Source: Mycobacterium dioxanotrophicus | GTDB lineage: Bacteria; Actinomycetota; Actinomycetes; Mycobacteriales; Mycobacteriaceae | Reading direction: 5' to 3' | DNA length: 64,000 nucleotides | NCBI RefSeq assembly: GCF_002157835.1 | Contig: NZ_CP020809.1 | Coordinates: 6,510,001-6,574,000 of the forward strand | Shown: positions 45,928 to 58,215 of the stretch, piece after piece | How positions within the stretch are numbered: position 1 is the stretch's first letter | Layout: every line of letters starts with the position of its first letter | The notes under the pieces: generated by a model | What the model was told of the DNA's origin: nothing | The model's database searches: none | The model's input: only the letters and a program-made list of their open reading frames with translations | Program-made: the position numbers and the translations under genes

Positions 45928-46538
45928 TTGCCCGGGCCTACCACCAAGTCAACCTCGACGCGCCCGCGGCAGTCGACCTGCCCACGGTGCCCGGGCTCGA
46001 TCTGGCGCTGTCGGCCGACAACGTGGCCCGCTTCGGCGGTGACCCGCACCGCTACCGCCAAGCGCTGCACGGCATCTCGGCGCCGGCCGACGCGATGGTC
46101 AACGTCGCCGCGGTCGCGGCCTGGCGGTCGGGGGTGCTGGGTATCCGCGCCGACGCGCTGGCCCGATTACAGCTGCTGCCCATCGATGTCGCTGCCTCGG
46201 TACTGGGCCTTCCCGCCGACGCGGTGGTGCCCTTCACCGATGGGCAGGCGGTGGACCGCTTCTACTGGCCGTTGCGCCCGCAGGGCCAATTGATCGCCCG
46301 GATCGGCGGTTTCACCGGACTCGGCGGCGCGTGGGACCACCCGCCCACCAATCCGGCGTGCCACGGCCCGGGACGATGGTCCGTCGGTGTCGGCGACCAG
46401 CGCCGGCAGATCGACGCCGACGTTTTCGGCCACGTGCTGTCCTACGCCCCCACCGACACCGCGCCCGACGACGGGCCCCGGACCGCGCAACTGGTGGTCC
46501 GTCGGACCTCGTATCTGGCCGAGATCTGGCCGGCATGA
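45924..46538 (+). CDS. Unknown protein in the MoxR-metallopeptidase operon
   Basis: A 204-residue protein with no family that I recognise. It is acidic to neutral, without signal peptide or membrane helix. It has a helical middle (YRQALHGISAPADAMVNVAAVAAW) and a strand-rich C-terminal half. The GTG start overlaps the ATPase stop (GTGA), and the TGA overlaps the next ATG (ATGA), so it is made in step with the ATPase and the VWA protein. It is likely an adaptor or subunit of the same complex. Confidence 0.75.
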   Translation: MIARAYHQVNLDAPAAVDLPTVPGLDLALSADNVARFGGDPHRYRQALHGISAPADAMVNVAAVAAWRSGVLGIRADALARLQLLPIDVAASVLGLPADAVVPFTDGQAVDRFYWPLRPQGQLIARIGGFTGLGGAWDHPPTNPACHGPGRWSVGVGDQRRQIDADVFGHVLSYAPTDTAPDDGPRTAQLVVRRTSYLAEIWPA

Positions 46539-48397
46539 CCGGCCGGGCACCGACCGACACCGAACTGGTGACCTGGCGGGCCGCACTGCAGCTGTGGGGT
46601 GTGCAACTGCATCTGCCGAACATGGTGCGCGACAGTGCAACCGGAACCTTCGCGTGGTTCTCGTTCCCGCCGTCGATCTCGATCGACGTCGACGAGCTCG
46701 CCCGCCACGGCGCGCAGCACCATCTGGTCAGCGTCTTCGCGCACGAGATCGGCCATCACGTGCTGTCTCCGAGCACCCGCATCGTGTCGTTCAAGCTGCT
46801 GCAGCAGATGGCCCGGGCCATCGTGGCGAGCGATCCGCGCCGAACCATCCCCGTCACCACCACGGCGCAGAAGCTCTCCAACCTGTGGTCGGACATGCTC
46901 ATCAACGATCGGGTGGTGCGGATGCAGCGCAGGCGCCATCCCGGCACCGAACCGGACATGATCGCGTTGTGGCGTACCCTCGCGGCCGGAGACCCGGTGT
47001 CGAACGCGTTTTGGTGGGTTTTGATGCGGGCCTATGAGTTGCTGTGGTCACTGCCGTCGAACACGTTGTGTCCCAATGATCCTCCCGTGGTGCCCGAAGC
47101 CGTCCGCGACGAAGCGCGAGCCCGCCAGCACATCGACCCGGCCACCCTCGACGTGTCGATGGTCCGCGAGGACCTCCAGGAGAAGGAACGTGCCCACCGG
47201 GCCGCGGCCCTGCGGGTGCAGGCCCTGCAGGACGAGCTCCTGCTCAGCCAGCCCGTGCAGCCGGTCGCCGACGCCGAATACGTCGCGAACGCGATCCGTA
47301 CGTTCGGGGCCGACCCGGTGGGCGGTGCCCTGACGTTCGGCATGGTGCTGGTGCCCTACCTGGTACTGGACTCCATCATCTCCGGGGCCACAGAAGTTTC
47401 GGGTGGCGGTTGCGCCGAGGTGGGCGGATCGCCCGCCACCGCAGTCGAGCTCGCCGAGGTGCTGGCCGATCCGCGGCTCAACGAGACCCCGGTGCACCCC
47501 GCGACCGCCGCCGTCGGAGTCCCGCTGCAGGACCCGGCACCGGGCCAACAATACGGTGTCGCACAGACATTGGCGCTGTTCGCCGGGTCTGATCCGAACG
47601 CGGTGATGCTCGCCTGGTACGAGGCGCAGGCGCGACCGTGGGTGTCTCCGCTGCGACAAAGGGGCCGCGGTATCGCCACTGCGGGCATCCCGGGGCCGCT
47701 GGAGACGTGGGAACTCGACGACGAGGTCGCCGACATCGACTGGCCGGCAACCCTTGCCACCAATCCGGTGGTGGTGCCCGGGGTGACGACGCGGCGGCGC
47801 ACGCACCTGCCCGACGATCCAGCGCTCACCACCGAAGCGGTCACGCTGGATCTGTACATCGATTCATCGGCCTCGATGCCGAACCCCCAGCGGGGCTCGC
47901 CGGCGGTGCTTGCCGGCATGATCCTGATTCTTTCGGTGCTCAAAGGTGGTGGGCGGGTGCGGGTCACGTCGTGGTCGGGCCCGGGTCAGGTGGCAGGTGA
48001 CAGCGCGTTCACCCGCGACCGGCTGGAGATCATGCGGCAGCTGACCACGTTCTTCTGTGGCGGCACGTCGTTTCCGCTCGACCTGCTGGCCGACCGGTAT
48101 CCGGCCGGCGGACGGGACCGTGACGAGCTGCGCCATCTGGTGGTGTTGTCCGACGACGGTCTGGCCTCGCTCTTCGGCGCCGGCCAGGAGGAGTACGCCG
48201 AGGTGGCAGCCACCGTGCGGCGCCATCTCGACACCGCCACTCTGCTGGTCCAGGACCGATCTCGTTCGGTGGCGGGCCCGGCGGCGGAGGCCGGCTACGC
48301 CGTCGATTATCTGGACACCATGTCCGACGCCCCGCCGGTCTGCGCGAGGTTGGCCGCCCACATCGCAGGATATCGACGGGAAGTGTTGCATGGCTGA
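46535..48397 (+). CDS. HExxH metallopeptidase fused to a VWA-like domain
   Basis: A 620-residue protein. The N-terminal domain carries VFAHEIGHHV (zinc motif HEIGH at 70-74), followed by SNLWSDMLINDRVV at about 115-128, like the DUF2201 putative-metallopeptidase family. A helical linker at about 200-245 and a middle domain follow. The C-terminal VWA domain has the metal-ion site DSSAS (443-447), a later CGGTSF and LVVLSDDG. Pairing with a MoxR ATPase is typical of VWA proteins. The ATPase probably gates the peptidase or loads its substrate. It overlaps its neighbours by 4 and 8 bases. Confidence 0.82.
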   Translation: MTGRAPTDTELVTWRAALQLWGVQLHLPNMVRDSATGTFAWFSFPPSISIDVDELARHGAQHHLVSVFAHEIGHHVLSPSTRIVSFKLLQQMARAIVASDPRRTIPVTTTAQKLSNLWSDMLINDRVVRMQRRRHPGTEPDMIALWRTLAAGDPVSNAFWWVLMRAYELLWSLPSNTLCPNDPPVVPEAVRDEARARQHIDPATLDVSMVREDLQEKERAHRAAALRVQALQDELLLSQPVQPVADAEYVANAIRTFGADPVGGALTFGMVLVPYLVLDSIISGATEVSGGGCAEVGGSPATAVELAEVLADPRLNETPVHPATAAVGVPLQDPAPGQQYGVAQTLALFAGSDPNAVMLAWYEAQARPWVSPLRQRGRGIATAGIPGPLETWELDDEVADIDWPATLATNPVVVPGVTTRRRTHLPDDPALTTEAVTLDLYIDSSASMPNPQRGSPAVLAGMILILSVLKGGGRVRVTSWSGPGQVAGDSAFTRDRLEIMRQLTTFFCGGTSFPLDLLADRYPAGGRDRDELRHLVVLSDDGLASLFGAGQEEYAEVAATVRRHLDTATLLVQDRSRSVAGPAAEAGYAVDYLDTMSDAPPVCARLAAHIAGYRREVLHG

Positions 48398-49004
48398 CCA
48401 ATTGGCGAACTGGTTCGCCGAGGGCTTGGACGAACACGCGGTGTGGTCGCGGCTGCGACCCGGCCCGCCTGTCGACGAGGTTGCCGCGCGGCTGGCGAGC
48501 ACACCACAACCGTTCCTCGCCGACACCGTCGATGTGGTGGCACTCGCGTGCGACGTGTTCAACCACACCGGGTGCGCGGCGGCCGCCCAGCGCATCGTCG
48601 AGCAGGGTGCCCCGGCCTCGCAGCGCGGCGCGGCGATGGGCCTGTGGTTGTTCGCCAGCGCGGATCTCATCGGCCCGTTCAGCGTGCCGCTCGACGAACC
48701 CCTGGCAGCACGCGCCCTGCTGGCGTTGGCTTTTCGGGTGGCACCGCTGGTCGACCCCGGCCGCTGGCTCAGCGATGCGGAACGCCGCGACGAGGTGGTG
48801 CGGACATTCCTGCTGTGGGATGGTCTACTGCCCCACGGGGAGGACGCCACGCAGGCCCGGTCGTTGTTCGAAATGCGTGATTCGGTGCGGCGCGAGGGTG
48901 CGCTGGCTCAGGCCCTGGCTGATCACGAGCATCGCATGGCGGTGCAACGCCGGCTGGCCGATGCTCAGGCCAAAGAAGCTGCGGCGCGGTACAACAGTGA
49001 GTGA
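48390..49004 (+). CDS. Unknown helical protein in the MoxR-metallopeptidase operon
   Basis: A 204-residue, predominantly helical protein with no recognised family. It has hydrophobic helices of soluble type (DVVALACDVFNHTGCAAAAQRIVEQ) and a charged coiled C-terminus (AQALADHEHRMAVQRRLADAQ). The ATG lies 8 bases before the end of the VWA gene, and the following GTG overlaps it, so its translation is coupled on both sides. It may be a scaffold or recognition subunit. Confidence 0.75.
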   Translation: MADQLANWFAEGLDEHAVWSRLRPGPPVDEVAARLASTPQPFLADTVDVVALACDVFNHTGCAAAAQRIVEQGAPASQRGAAMGLWLFASADLIGPFSVPLDEPLAARALLALAFRVAPLVDPGRWLSDAERRDEVVRTFLLWDGLLPHGEDATQARSLFEMRDSVRREGALAQALADHEHRMAVQRRLADAQAKEAAARYNSE

Positions 49005-50310
49005 CGACCCGCTACGCCTCGACGATTACGTCCCGTTCGGCCAGGTGGCGCTGACCGATGAGCAGCGCTGGCCCGGTCTCTCGGCCGCCGGGCGGCAACG
49101 GCTCGCCGAGCTGGAACAGCACCACCTGGCACCGGCATGGTGTCACCGCGCCGGCCACCGACTCACACCCGACCAACAACAGGCCACCACACATCAACTG
49201 CTCCTTGATGATTGGCTTACCCAACAGCTCTCGTTGGCCCGCACACTGCCCGCGTACCGCGGCCATACGGGCCCGCTGGACAACCTCACCGACTTCCCGC
49301 TGATCGGGCGCGAGGATCTGGTCGGGGACATCGCGGCGTTCGTCCCGCCCGGCGCCGACCTGAACCGCATGCTGCACGGCACTAGTTCGGGCAGCACCGG
49401 TGCGGCACTGGTGATGCCCGACGACCCGGACGAGCTGGCCCGCGGATTCCACTGGTTGCGCGGGTTGGTGGGCACGCACTGGGAACCAGTGGCGCATCGG
49501 GTCGCGTTGGTGCAGACGGTTTTTCAGCGGCAGGCGTTCACCTATGCCTCGGTGCTGCCCGGGTTCGGTGAGGCGTTGATGGCCCGGCTCAACCTGCATC
49601 CCGCCACGTGGGCGGGCGGCGGCCCGCAGCGCGACGAATTTCTGCGGCACACCGATCCCCAGGTGATCAGCGGGACACCCACGTCGCTGGAGGTGCTGCT
49701 GGAACCGGGCCTGGCCCGGACGTTGCGCCCCCTGGCGCTGATCTCGGGGGCGATGACGCTCACGGCCCCGCTACGGCAGGCACTGCAGGCTGCCTACGCC
49801 TGTCCGGTGCTCGACATCTACGGGCTGCACGAGACGCGACCCATCGCGGTCAGCGACGACGGCGGACCATTCGTGGTCGCCGAACGCCGGGTGCACGTCG
49901 AGGTCCTGGCGGGCGAGGTCGTCGTGACGTGCGGCGAGAACCAGTTCCTGCCACTGGTGCGGTATCGCACCGGCGATTACGCACGGTTGGTCACGCATCG
50001 TGATCGGCCCGCGCTGGCCGACCTGGAAGGCAGGGAGGCAACGGTTTTCACCACGACGACGGGCGCAGCTGTGCCGTGCGTCGACCTCACCCAGCAGTTG
50101 CAGGCCGCAGGCGCCCGCGGCTGGAGCGTCGAACAGGATGCGGCCGGGCACATCTCGGCGGTGATCGCGTCCGGTGACCGGCAGCGGGTCTGCGAGGCAC
50201 TGGCCCTGCTGTTGGGACGCCCGGTCGAGGTGACCCGGGTGGCGACGCTGGCCGAACTGGGACCGGGCAAGCCTCGGCGTTACTCCTCGGCTACTTCGCC
50301 GACGAAGTGA
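48997..50310 (+). CDS. Adenylate-forming (ANL/PaaK-like) enzyme
   Basis: A 437-residue acyl-AMP-forming enzyme, last gene of the operon. The phosphate loop is HGTSSGSTGAALV (about 127-139); YGLHETR and YRTGDYARL are the A5 and A8-like motifs, and GKPRRY near the C-terminus provides the catalytic Lys. Length and motifs fit PaaK-like or CapK-like ligases rather than fatty-acyl synthetases. It activates a carboxylic acid, possibly for transfer to CoA, an amine or a protein. GTG start, overlapping the previous gene by 8 bases. Confidence 0.85.
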   Translation: MSDDPLRLDDYVPFGQVALTDEQRWPGLSAAGRQRLAELEQHHLAPAWCHRAGHRLTPDQQQATTHQLLLDDWLTQQLSLARTLPAYRGHTGPLDNLTDFPLIGREDLVGDIAAFVPPGADLNRMLHGTSSGSTGAALVMPDDPDELARGFHWLRGLVGTHWEPVAHRVALVQTVFQRQAFTYASVLPGFGEALMARLNLHPATWAGGGPQRDEFLRHTDPQVISGTPTSLEVLLEPGLARTLRPLALISGAMTLTAPLRQALQAAYACPVLDIYGLHETRPIAVSDDGGPFVVAERRVHVEVLAGEVVVTCGENQFLPLVRYRTGDYARLVTHRDRPALADLEGREATVFTTTTGAAVPCVDLTQQLQAAGARGWSVEQDAAGHISAVIASGDRQRVCEALALLLGRPVEVTRVATLAELGPGKPRRYSSATSPTK

Positions 50311-51035
50311 TGAGTTCCACCGCTTCTGGCACGCTGTCGATGCAATGAAGCAGGGCGAGGTCCGATTCGTCGATCTTCGCGCCGGGCAGGACCGTGTTGC
50401 GAATCCAGTCGATCAGGCCCGACCAGTAGTCCACGCCCAGCAGGATGATCGGGAACTTGGTGACCTTGTGGGTCTGGACGAGGGTCAGGGATTCGAACAG
50501 TTCGTCGAGCGTGCCGAATCCGCCCGGCAGGCAGACAAACGACAAACGCCTGCGCGTACTTGACGAACATGGTCTTGCGCACGAAGAAGTAGCGGAAGTT
50601 GATGCCGAGATCGACCCACTCGTTGAGGCGCTGCTCGAAGGGCAGTTCGATGCCGAGGCCGATCGAGTAGCCGCCGGACTCGCTGGCTCCGCGGTTGACC
50701 GCCTCCATCGCGCCGGGCCCGCCGCCGGTGATCACCGCGTAGCCCGCCTGCACCAACGCGGCACCCAGTTCGCGCCCCAACCGGTACTCGGGTGAGCCGG
50801 GCTCGGTTCGGGCCGACCCGAAAACAGTGACGGCCTTGGGTATTTCGGCGAGGGCGTCGAAACCCTCGACGAATTCACCCTGGATGCGCAGCACCCGCCA
50901 CGGATCGGTGTGCAGCCACTGGGTGTCGTCGTGTCGATCCAACAGCCGCTGGTCGGCGGTGGTGGTGGCGCACCGGTCCCGGCGCAGCTGCACCGAACCG
51001 CGGATCTGAAACTCGCTCTGGTCGATCTCGGTCAC
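50291..51035 (-). pseudogene. LOG-family protein gene broken by a 7-bp duplication
   Basis: The first 165 or so codons encode a LOG-family Rossmann protein (nucleoside 5'-monophosphate phosphoribohydrolase type): PKAVTVFGSARTEPGSPEY and the GGGPGAMEAVNRG motif. After KYAQAF the frame is lost. In the next frame the family continues perfectly with FVCLPGGFGTLDELFESL and runs to a stop at 50291. The PGGxGT active-site motif is therefore out of frame. The cause is a tandem duplication of 7 bases at 50534-50547. As read, the protein would have an unrelated Arg/Pro-rich tail ending at 50280. Confidence 0.88.
50534..50547. repeat. 7-bp tandem duplication causing the LOG frameshift
   Basis: GACAAAC occurs twice without a gap (50534-50540 and 50541-50547). 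Removing one copy restores a single open LOG reading frame with the conserved PGGFGTLDE motif. Confidence 0.85.
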
Positions 51036-51066
51036 GTTTGCCAGCGTATGCGCAGGCGGGCCCGGT

Positions 51067-51141
51067 CAGGCCGCGTTGTCGGCTCCCGACTCAGGCCGCG
51101 TTGTCGGCTCCCGACTCAGGCCGCGTTGTCGGCTCCCGCCT
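51067..51141. repeat. Three tandem 25-bp units across the MFS gene stop codon
   Basis: The unit beginning CAGGCCGCGTTGTCGG occurs at 51067-51091, 51092-51116 and 51117-51141; the third differs by one base. The exporter stop codon (51116-51118) spans the junction of units 2 and 3, so one unit is coding and two are beyond the gene. It is a minisatellite-type locus likely to vary between strains. Confidence 0.85.
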
Positions 51142-52891
51142 CGGTCCCATACCGGCCCGCGCTGAACATCGACGCGATCGCACCGAGCACCATCATCACC
51201 GCCGCCGCGATGAACACCACCACCAGTCCCGAATGGAAGGGCTCGGTGATGAGCTGCGGGAAGAACTGCTGCCCGGTCAGCACCTCGGCGTTGACCCCCG
51301 GTTGCTGCAGGGCGTGCGAGGGGCCCAACAACTCGGCGATCGGGTTGTAGCCGAGGAATGCCGCGAACAGGCTGCCGACCGGTGGAAGCTGCGCGACGTC
51401 TTGGGCCACCGCCGCGGAGACACCCTGCTGCTCAAGGCCGCTCGACATCGCAGTGGGCAGAGTTCCGGCGAGCCCGACGATCATCAGTGAGAAAAAGATG
51501 CCGATGGACAGTGACGAGCCCGCGTTGAAGAACGTCGCGCGCACACCGGAGGCCGCGCCGCGCTCGGCGGCAGGCACCGCCGACATGATGGCGGCCGTGT
51601 TAGGTGCGGTGAAGATGCCGCCGCCCAGACCGTTGAAGAACACCAGCGCGGCGAACAACCAGTAGTTGAAGTCGACCGGAATCATCACCAGCGCCACGAA
51701 TGTCACCGCCATCAGCAGCATGCCGCCGACCGTGAACGGCCGCGCTCCGTAGCGGTCGGACAGGGTCCCGGCCAGCGGACCGGACACCAGGAATCCGATG
51801 GTCATCGGCAGCATGTAGATGCCTGCCCACAGCGGGGTGGACTCGAAGCTGTAGCCGTGCAGGGGCAGCCAGATGCCCTGCAGCCAAATGATCAACATGA
51901 ACTGCAGGCCGCCGCGGCCCACCGAGCTCATCAGCCCGGCGAGGTTGCCCATCCCGAATGCGGTGCTGCGGAACAGCCGGATGTTCATCATCGGATGAGC
52001 GACGCGCAGTTCGATGACGCAGAACGCGACCAGCATCAGGAGACCGGCGATGATGGCGCCGAGCACCCACGGGTTCAGCCATCCGGTGGTGGAGCCGCCG
52101 TAGGGCTGGATGCCGTAGGTGATGCCGGTGAGCAGGACGGTCAGCCCGATGCCGAAGGTCAGCGTGCCCGCCCAGTCCAGCCGGCCCGGGCTACGGGTGC
52201 CCAGTTCACGTAGCGAGCGGTAGCTCCAGACGGTGCCGAGGATGCCGACGGGCACGCCGACCCAGAAGATGGCCCGCCAGTCCCATTCGGACAGCACGCC
52301 ACCGATCAGCAGGCCCAGGAAGGAGCCCGCGACAGCGGACACCATGTTGACGCCGAGGGCCATGCCGCGCTGGTTGGCCGGGAACGCGTCGGTGAGGATC
52401 GCCGATGACGCCGCCATCAGCATCGCGCCGCCGACGCCCTGCACCACGCGCCAGCCGATCAGCCACACCGCGCCGCCGCCGAGATGGAACGGATCCACCG
52501 AGAGCGCGATGGCCGCGACGGTGAACACCACGAAGCCCAGGTTGTAGATGCGGACCCGGCCGTACATGTCGCCGAGCCGGCCGAACAGCACCACCAGCAC
52601 GGCCGTCACCACGAGGTAGCCCATGAGCATCCACAGCAGGTAACTGACGTTTGCCGGGGCCAGCGGGTTGAGCCCGATCCCTCGGAAGATCGCGGGCAGG
52701 GAGATCAGCACGATCGAGGCGTTGATGGTCGCCATCAAGGTGCCCAGCGTCGTGTTGGACAGCGCGATCCACTTGTAGAACGGGTGGTCGTGGTCCATAC
52801 GGATCCGTCGGCGCGCCGTCTCCAGGGCCGCCGCGTCCGTGTTGGCACCGGTCAGCGTGGACTCGTTCTCAGTCGTCGTCTCAGTCGTCAT
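51116..52891 (-). CDS. MFS drug exporter, DHA2 (14-helix) type
   Basis: A 591-residue major-facilitator transporter with about 14 helices. It shows the [16 protein letters not shown] loop (motif A), [25 protein letters not shown] and [37 protein letters not shown] (motif C of exporters), characteristic of proton-driven multidrug efflux. I use the ATG at 52889-52891, one codon after a TTG. It is divergent from thiC. The AT-rich run TATATATTAGC near 52940 in the shared upstream region is a likely promoter or operator. The last codons lie in a 25-bp tandem repeat. Confidence 0.92.
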   Translation of the reverse strand: MTTETTTENESTLTGANTDAAALETARRRIRMDHDHPFYKWIALSNTTLGTLMATINASIVLISLPAIFRGIGLNPLAPANVSYLLWMLMGYLVVTAVLVVLFGRLGDMYGRVRIYNLGFVVFTVAAIALSVDPFHLGGGAVWLIGWRVVQGVGGAMLMAASSAILTDAFPANQRGMALGVNMVSAVAGSFLGLLIGGVLSEWDWRAIFWVGVPVGILGTVWSYRSLRELGTRSPGRLDWAGTLTFGIGLTVLLTGITYGIQPYGGSTTGWLNPWVLGAIIAGLLMLVAFCVIELRVAHPMMNIRLFRSTAFGMGNLAGLMSSVGRGGLQFMLIIWLQGIWLPLHGYSFESTPLWAGIYMLPMTIGFLVSGPLAGTLSDRYGARPFTVGGMLLMAVTFVALVMIPVDFNYWLFAALVFFNGLGGGIFTAPNTAAIMSAVPAAERGAASGVRATFFNAGSSLSIGIFFSLMIVGLAGTLPTAMSSGLEQQGVSAAVAQDVAQLPPVGSLFAAFLGYNPIAELLGPSHALQQPGVNAEVLTGQQFFPQLITEPFHSGLVVVFIAAAVMMVLGAIASMFSAGRYGTEAGADNAA

Positions 52892-53073
52892 CAATCTTCT
52901 TCGTCGTAGTCATCGTCGGTTCGTGAACCGCCCAGAACGTATATATTAGCTATGTAAATCAACGGACGGCAATTCCAGTGCAGTCCCACTCGTTGCTGCC
53001 AATCTCCTGAGAACCGCACCGCTGTTCCCCACCGCGAGGCATCTGCGCTAGGTTGGTACCCGCACAATTCAAA

Positions 53074-55612
<2,539 letters not shown>

Positions 55613-55616
<4 letters not shown>

Positions 55617-56254
55617 CTGTGGACGCGAGCCTGGCTCCGATCGACGGCATCGCACACGAACCCGACAACACCCCGCACGGCGTCGTGGTGCTCACCCACG
55701 GGGCAGGCGGCAACCGGGACTCCCCGATGCTGGTCAAGGTGTGCGATGAATGGGCTTCGCGGGGCTGGCTCGCGATCCGCTACAACCTGCCGTATCGGCG
55801 CCGCAGGCCCAAGGGCCCGCCGTCGGGATCGGCGGCCGCCGACCGCGCCGGTATCGCCGAGGCCGTGGCGCTGGCCCGCACGCTCACCGAGGGTCCGGTG
55901 ATCGCCGGGGGACATTCCTACGGCGGCAGGCAGACGTCCATGGCGGTGGCCGGTGAAGGCTCCGAGGCACCGCTCGTAGTCGACGTCCTCACGCTGTTCT
56001 CCTACCCACTGCACCCGCCGGGAAAGCCGGAGCGCGCCCGCACCGAGCACTTGCCGCGCATCACCGCGCCGACGGTGTTCACCCACGGCAGCGCCGACCC
56101 GTTCGGCACGCTCGACGAGTTGACCGCCGCGGTCGCGCTCGTCGCCGGCCCGACCGAATTGGTCGCGATCCCCGGCGCCCGACATGATCTGGGTTCCAAG
56201 ACGTCGAACGTGCCAGCGCTGGCCGTCGACGCGGCGTTACGGTTGCTGGCGTGA
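55613..56254 (+). CDS. Alpha/beta-hydrolase family protein (KANL3/TEX30-like)
   Basis: A 213-residue, small alpha/beta hydrolase. The nucleophile elbow is GGHSYGGRQTS (Ser at about residue 103), preceded by VLTHGAGGNRDSPML (oxyanion loop). The C-terminal HGSADPFGT and GARHDLG supply the acid and His. It is coupled to thiD by ATGA and to the next gene by GTGA. It corresponds to Rv0421c. The substrate is unknown; it is unlikely to be part of thiamine synthesis. Confidence 0.87.
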
Positions 56255-56778
56255 CAAATCCGCCTGGGCACTACCCACCCCCACCACCGCAGCCGTATTC
56301 CGCGGAGTCCGGCCGGTTCGCGTCCCAGCCCAAGAAGAAGTCCTCGGCGCTCAAGTGGATCTTGATCGTGCTGGCAGTGGTCGTGGTGGTCGCCGTCGCC
56401 GCGGCCGCCGCGGTCTATTACCTGGTGAACCGGGACTCGACGCAGGCCACGCAGGTCAAGGTCGGAGACTGCCTCGGCGAGGTGCCCGACAGCAGCAGGG
56501 TGCTCTACGTGCACACCGTGACCTGCGATCAGCCGCACAAGGGCGAGGTGTTCTCGGTGCTGACCATGCCCGACGGCAATTTCCCGGGTGACGCCGCGGT
56601 GATGAAGTACACCGACCAGTGCAAGCCGGCGCTCACCAACTACGCACCGAATGCCGCCAACGACGCAACCGTCAAGTTGTTTGTGCTGTACCCGACGTCC
56701 GACTCCTGGCAACGGGGAGACCGCACCGTTACATGCATCGCCACCAGCGATAATCCCCGCACCGGGAAATTGGGGTAA
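56251..56778 (+). CDS. Septum_form-like single-helix membrane protein
   Basis: A 175-residue protein with a Pro/Tyr-rich cytosolic N-terminus, a helix (WILIVLAVVVVVAVAAAAAVYYL, about 37-59) and an extracytoplasmic domain (VKVGDCLGEVPDSSRVLYVHTVTCDQPHKGEVF) with paired cysteines, as in the Septum_form family. It corresponds to Rv0420c by position. GTG start coupled to the upstream hydrolase. Function unknown. Confidence 0.8.
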   Translation: MTNPPGHYPPPPPQPYSAESGRFASQPKKKSSALKWILIVLAVVVVVAVAAAAAVYYLVNRDSTQATQVKVGDCLGEVPDSSRVLYVHTVTCDQPHKGEVFSVLTMPDGNFPGDAAVMKYTDQCKPALTNYAPNAANDATVKLFVLYPTSDSWQRGDRTVTCIATSDNPRTGKLG

Positions 56779-56823
56779 CGCCCTACTCTAATCCGGCGAC
56801 CCGGCAGGCTCGACACTCGACGC

Positions 56824-58203
56824 ATGGTCGAGATCGACAGTCCGGCGGTCACCACCACTGTGCTGCCGCTGGCACCCCTCAATCCCCTGCCCTACCGCCA
56901 ACAGATCAAGGCGTTGCGGCTCTTCATCGAGGGCCATCAGCGACTGCGCGACGCGGGCGGTCCGGTCAGCCGCATCGTGCTGGGTCCCCGGTGGCTCATC
57001 CCGCCGGTCCTGCTGATCACGTCACCCCAAGGGGCACGCGACGTCCTCGGCCGCCCCGACGCGGTCGCCGATCGTGGCGGCGCCGTCAACATGATCGACC
57101 TGCGCAGGCTGATGGGTGGCAATCTGTTGAATCTGCCGCATGACCGCTGGCTGCCCCGGCGCCGCACCCTGCAGCCGATGTTCACCAAGAAGCATGTCCC
57201 CCGATACGCCGGACACATGGCCGACGCAGCGCAGGCGGTCGCCGACAGCTGGGATGACGGCGCGACGATCGATCTGGACGCCGCGTGCCGCACGCTGACG
57301 CTACGGGCCCTGGGCCGCTCGGTGTTCGGGCTCGACCTCGACGAGCGGGCCGAAGACGTGGGCCCGGCGTTGCGTGCGTCGCTGTCGTGGATATCGGACC
57401 GCGCGACCCACCCGGTCAAACTCCCGCAGTGGGTGCCCACCCCGGCGCAGCGCCGGGCGAAGGCGGGCAACGCGCGGCTGCATCAGCTCGCCGACGAGAT
57501 CCTGACCGCCGTGCGCGCCGACCCCGATCGAGACGCCCCACTGGTTCGCGCCCTGATCGAGGCCAGCGACCCGGACACCGGGAAACGGCTCACCGACGAC
57601 GAAATCTGCCATGAATTGGTGCTGTTCATGCTCGCCGGCCATGACACCACCTCGACCACGCTGTGTTACTCGTTGTGGGCGCTGGGCCGTCATCCCGACA
57701 TCCAGGCCCGGGTGCACGCCGAGGTCGCCGCGCTGGGTGACCGACTGCTCACGCCCGAGGATGTGCCCCGCCTCGAGTACACCGTGCGGGTGCTGCACGA
57801 ATCGCTGCGGCTGTGCCCGCCCGGGGCGGGAACACCGCGGATGCTCAACGAGGAGATCACCATCGACGGCTACCGCGCGGAGGCAGGCACGATGGCGATG
57901 GTCAACTTCTACGCCATGCACCGTGATCCCGCCCTCTGGGACGATCCGCTGGCGTTCGACCCGGACCGGTTCACCCCGGAGCGCTCGGCAGGCCGAAGCC
58001 GTTGGCAGTACCTGCCTTTCGGTGGTGGACCGCGCTCGTGCGTGGGGGATCACTTCGCGATGCTGGAGGCGACCCTGGCGCTGGCCACCCTGGTGCGGGA
58101 GGTCTCTGTGGCTTCTCTGCACGACGACTTCCCGGTGGAGACCCCCTTCACGGTGGTTGCCGCCGAGCCGATCCCCGCGCGGGTGGCACGGCGCACACCC
58201 TGA
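56824..58203 (+). CDS. Cytochrome P450
   Basis: A 459-residue haem monooxygenase. It has the I-helix [10 protein letters not shown]-helix ESLR, the Pro/Phe-rich [10 protein letters not shown], and the haem-binding [10 protein letters not shown] with the axial Cys near residue 402. It resembles the actinobacterial P450s of eukaryote-like class (CYP4-like organisation) rather than CYP105 types. Redox partners are not adjacent. The substrate is unknown. Confidence 0.93.
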   Translation: MVEIDSPAVTTTVLPLAPLNPLPYRQQIKALRLFIEGHQRLRDAGGPVSRIVLGPRWLIPPVLLITSPQGARDVLGRPDAVADRGGAVNMIDLRRLMGGNLLNLPHDRWLPRRRTLQPMFTKKHVPRYAGHMADAAQAVADSWDDGATIDLDAACRTLTLRALGRSVFGLDLDERAEDVGPALRASLSWISDRATHPVKLPQWVPTPAQRRAKAGNARLHQLADEILTAVRADPDRDAPLVRALIEASDPDTGKRLTDDEICHELVLFMLAGHDTTSTTLCYSLWALGRHPDIQARVHAEVAALGDRLLTPEDVPRLEYTVRVLHESLRLCPPGAGTPRMLNEEITIDGYRAEAGTMAMVNFYAMHRDPALWDDPLAFDPDRFTPERSAGRSRWQYLPFGGGPRSCVGDHFAMLEATLALATLVREVSVASLHDDFPVETPFTVVAAEPIPARVARRTP

Positions 58204-58215
58204 TGACCGTCATCG

